DNA of 7,051 nucleotides from CAZTGZ01 sp044339595 (GTDB taxonomy: Bacteria; Bacteroidota; Bacteroidia; NS11-12g; UBA9320): positions 1 to 7,051 of the forward strand of contig JBIIVF010000123.1 of the NCBI GenBank assembly GCA_044339595.1, written 5' to 3'. Shown piece by piece: positions 6,115 through 7,051 of the stretch. Both the position numbers and the translations under genes were made by a program. Under the pieces are notes generated by a model. The model saw nothing but the letters and a program-made list of their open reading frames with translations. It made no database searches and was not told the DNA's origin. Numbering within the stretch: position 1 is the first letter of the stretch; each line of letters begins with the position of its first letter.

Positions 6115-6915
6115 CTAACGAATCAGTTCTTCGAGCTGTGCAGCATTTTGTTTTGTCAACAACTGATGGCCCTGATCAAGAATACACAAACGGCTGTTTT
6201 TTAGTTTTGCATTGAACCTTTCTGCGTTTTGAACCGGAATCACCTGATCTCTTTTGCCAAATATGAGATAAACCGGCACATGGTGGGTGTTGATGACCCT
6301 AACCACCTCCTTTTGTGAGGGCAGGATGCGGCTCACGCTGATCCACCGTAACATCAGCGCAGCTCTTTTGTTTCGGGTGGCGATGCTCTCATAGAAAAAA
6401 GTGAGCACCCGCGGGGGATATATTTTCAACGTTCTGCTCAAAGAAATTAACCAGAAAAAAGGTTGCGGCATCACAACAAATCCCTTAAAAAAGGCACGCC
6501 CCAGCCATGTTTTTGTGATGAACCAAAACATGGGTTTAAACTTCAGTCCATCAGCGGCTATTAAAATCAATTTGTCAATCAGCTCGGGTGCACGGTGCAC
6601 GAGACCCAAAGTATAATTGCCGCCAATGCTGTAAGCCAATAGATTCACCTTTTCGGTGTGTCCGATGTGTTTTAAAAACTGTTTAATCAGCAGACACAAT
6701 TCTTCCTCCCCTAAAATTCCGGGTTCACGCCAGCGCGTTCTTCCCTGATATGGCAGGTCAATGGCAATCCAGGTATACTTATCCAGCAGCCGATCTGAAA
6801 TATGAAAAAAACTAGTGCCATCCAGGCCATAGCCATGAAAGGCAATCATCAATTCCTTGCCATTTCCCCATCTGCGGTAACAGATTGTGGATGAATTCCA
6901 TTGAAAAACGTCCAT
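6115..6915 (-). CDS. Alpha/beta-fold hydrolase
   Basis: The ATG at 6915 gives 266 residues. A TTG at 6939 could add eight, but I prefer the ATG, which follows an A-rich leader (AACCAAATAAAG). The alpha/beta hydrolase layout is complete: oxyanion segment FHGYG at 26-30, the strand and loop IAIDLPYQGRT at 50-60, nucleophile elbow AYSIGG at 94-99 with Ser96, acid FGKRDQVIP at 219-227 with Asp223, and His250 in DQGHQLL. The elbow begins with Ala rather than the usual Gly of GxSxG, which is tolerated in the superfamily. The cap region, about residues 125-200, is rich in Phe, Trp and Arg (FWFITKTWLGRAFFKGF, PQPFFWLISLSRTL), suggesting a hydrophobic substrate or membrane contact. There is no signal peptide, so it is probably cytoplasmic. 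The substrate cannot be predicted; an esterase or lipase-like role is only a guess. It is transcribed divergently from carB and converges on the 113-aa gene. Confidence 0.88.
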   Translation of the reverse strand: MDVFQWNSSTICYRRWGNGKELMIAFHGYGLDGTSFFHISDRLLDKYTWIAIDLPYQGRTRWREPGILGEEELCLLIKQFLKHIGHTEKVNLLAYSIGGNYTLGLVHRAPELIDKLILIAADGLKFKPMFWFITKTWLGRAFFKGFVVMPQPFFWLISLSRTLKIYPPRVLTFFYESIATRNKRAALMLRWISVSRILPSQKEVVRVINTHHVPVYLIFGKRDQVIPVQNAERFNAKLKNSRLCILDQGHQLLTKQNAAQLEELIR

Positions 6916-6920
6916 CTTTA

Positions 6921-6954
6921 TTTGGTTCAAGCCGCTCAAAATATCTTAACTTTG
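6921..6954 (+). promoter_or_regulatory. Promoter of carB (TTTG-N22-TAACTTTG)
   Basis: TTTG at 6921-6924 and TAACTTTG at 6947-6954 are separated by 22 nt. This is the only place in the window where I find an exact TAnnTTTG with a TTTG at a plausible -33 distance. The -7 box ends 29 nt before the carB ATG. The -33 part lies 6 nt from the divergent hydrolase start codon, so the two transcription units share this short control region. Confidence 0.6.
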
Positions 6955-6983
6955 CCCAATTTTATACCCATCAATTAGTTTCG

Positions 6984-7051
6984 ATGCCCAAAGATACATC
7001 CATTCATTCAGTTTTAATCATAGGAAGCGGACCGATTATTATTGGTCAAGC
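6984..7051 (+). CDS. carB: Carbamoyl-phosphate synthase large subunit (N-terminal 22 codons, truncated by window edge)
   Basis: The frame opens at the ATG at 6984 and reads MPKDTSIHSVLIIGSGPIII before GQ and a partial Ala codon at the edge. MPKxxSIxSVLIIGSGPIIIGQA is the highly conserved start of CarB, whose IGSGPIxIGQA loop begins the first ATP-grasp/pre-ATP-grasp half. CarB makes carbamoyl phosphate from bicarbonate, ATP and ammonia delivered by the CarA glutaminase, feeding arginine and pyrimidine synthesis. Only about 2 percent of the usual ~1,070-residue protein is visible, so integrity cannot be judged. carA is not immediately upstream; the upstream neighbour is the divergent hydrolase, so carB heads its own transcript here. 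No Shine-Dalgarno is present; a good promoter match lies just upstream. Confidence 0.93.
   Translation, partial: MPKDTSIHSVLIIGSGPIIIGQ

Noticed and set aside
6916..6939. TTG start at 6939 for the alpha/beta hydrolase.
   Set aside because: The added eight residues lie outside the alpha/beta fold and the coding sequence would cover the carB -33 box; the ATG at 6915 is simpler, though the TTG is not disproved.
1..7051. A new defence, mobile or CRISPR-type system.
   Set aside because: I found no regularly spaced repeat array, transposase, integrase, toxin-antitoxin pair, reverse transcriptase or nuclease module. The helicase alone, next to housekeeping genes, is not evidence for a defence island.

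Overview
This is an ordinary chromosomal stretch from a member of the Bacteroidota. Three signals point there. An octamer of the form TAnnTTTG, the -7 element of the Bacteroidota primary sigma factor, lies just upstream of four of the genes. No start codon is preceded by a clear Shine-Dalgarno sequence. The gene content also fits: a dipeptidyl-peptidase III-like lipoprotein, an alpha/beta-fused 2-oxoacid dehydrogenase E1, and a PIF1-like helicase with a C-terminal helix-turn-helix. I would not place it below phylum level.

Layout from left to right. Positions 1-616 (minus) hold the N-terminal 205 residues of a zinc-dependent hydrolase / DPP III-like lipoprotein cut by the left edge. An A/T-rich gap and a small secreted orphan protein (889-1188, plus) follow. 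A small four-helix membrane protein (1335-1742, minus) lies immediately downstream of the large fused E1 gene (1818-3893, minus). A perfect 49-bp palindromic element (1758-1806) sits in the gap between these two. Divergent from E1 is the PIF1-like SF1 helicase (4061-5743, plus), followed after 20 nt by a 113-aa protein of unknown function (5764-6105, plus). An alpha/beta hydrolase (6115-6915, minus) converges on that pair. The window ends with the first 22 codons of carB (6984 onward, plus), transcribed divergently from the hydrolase.

The genes do not form one pathway. E1 serves 2-oxoacid (probably branched-chain) oxidation, but its E2 and E3 partners are not here. The helicase belongs to DNA maintenance, and carB to arginine and pyrimidine synthesis. 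The helicase plus the 113-aa gene, and E1 plus the membrane protein, are the two plausible co-transcribed pairs.

I found no defence system, CRISPR array, insertion sequence, tRNA or rRNA. The most notable non-coding structure is the palindromic element with three CCCTT(C/G)AAGGG units at an exact 18-bp period. The next is a duplicated -7 box directly before the 113-aa gene.
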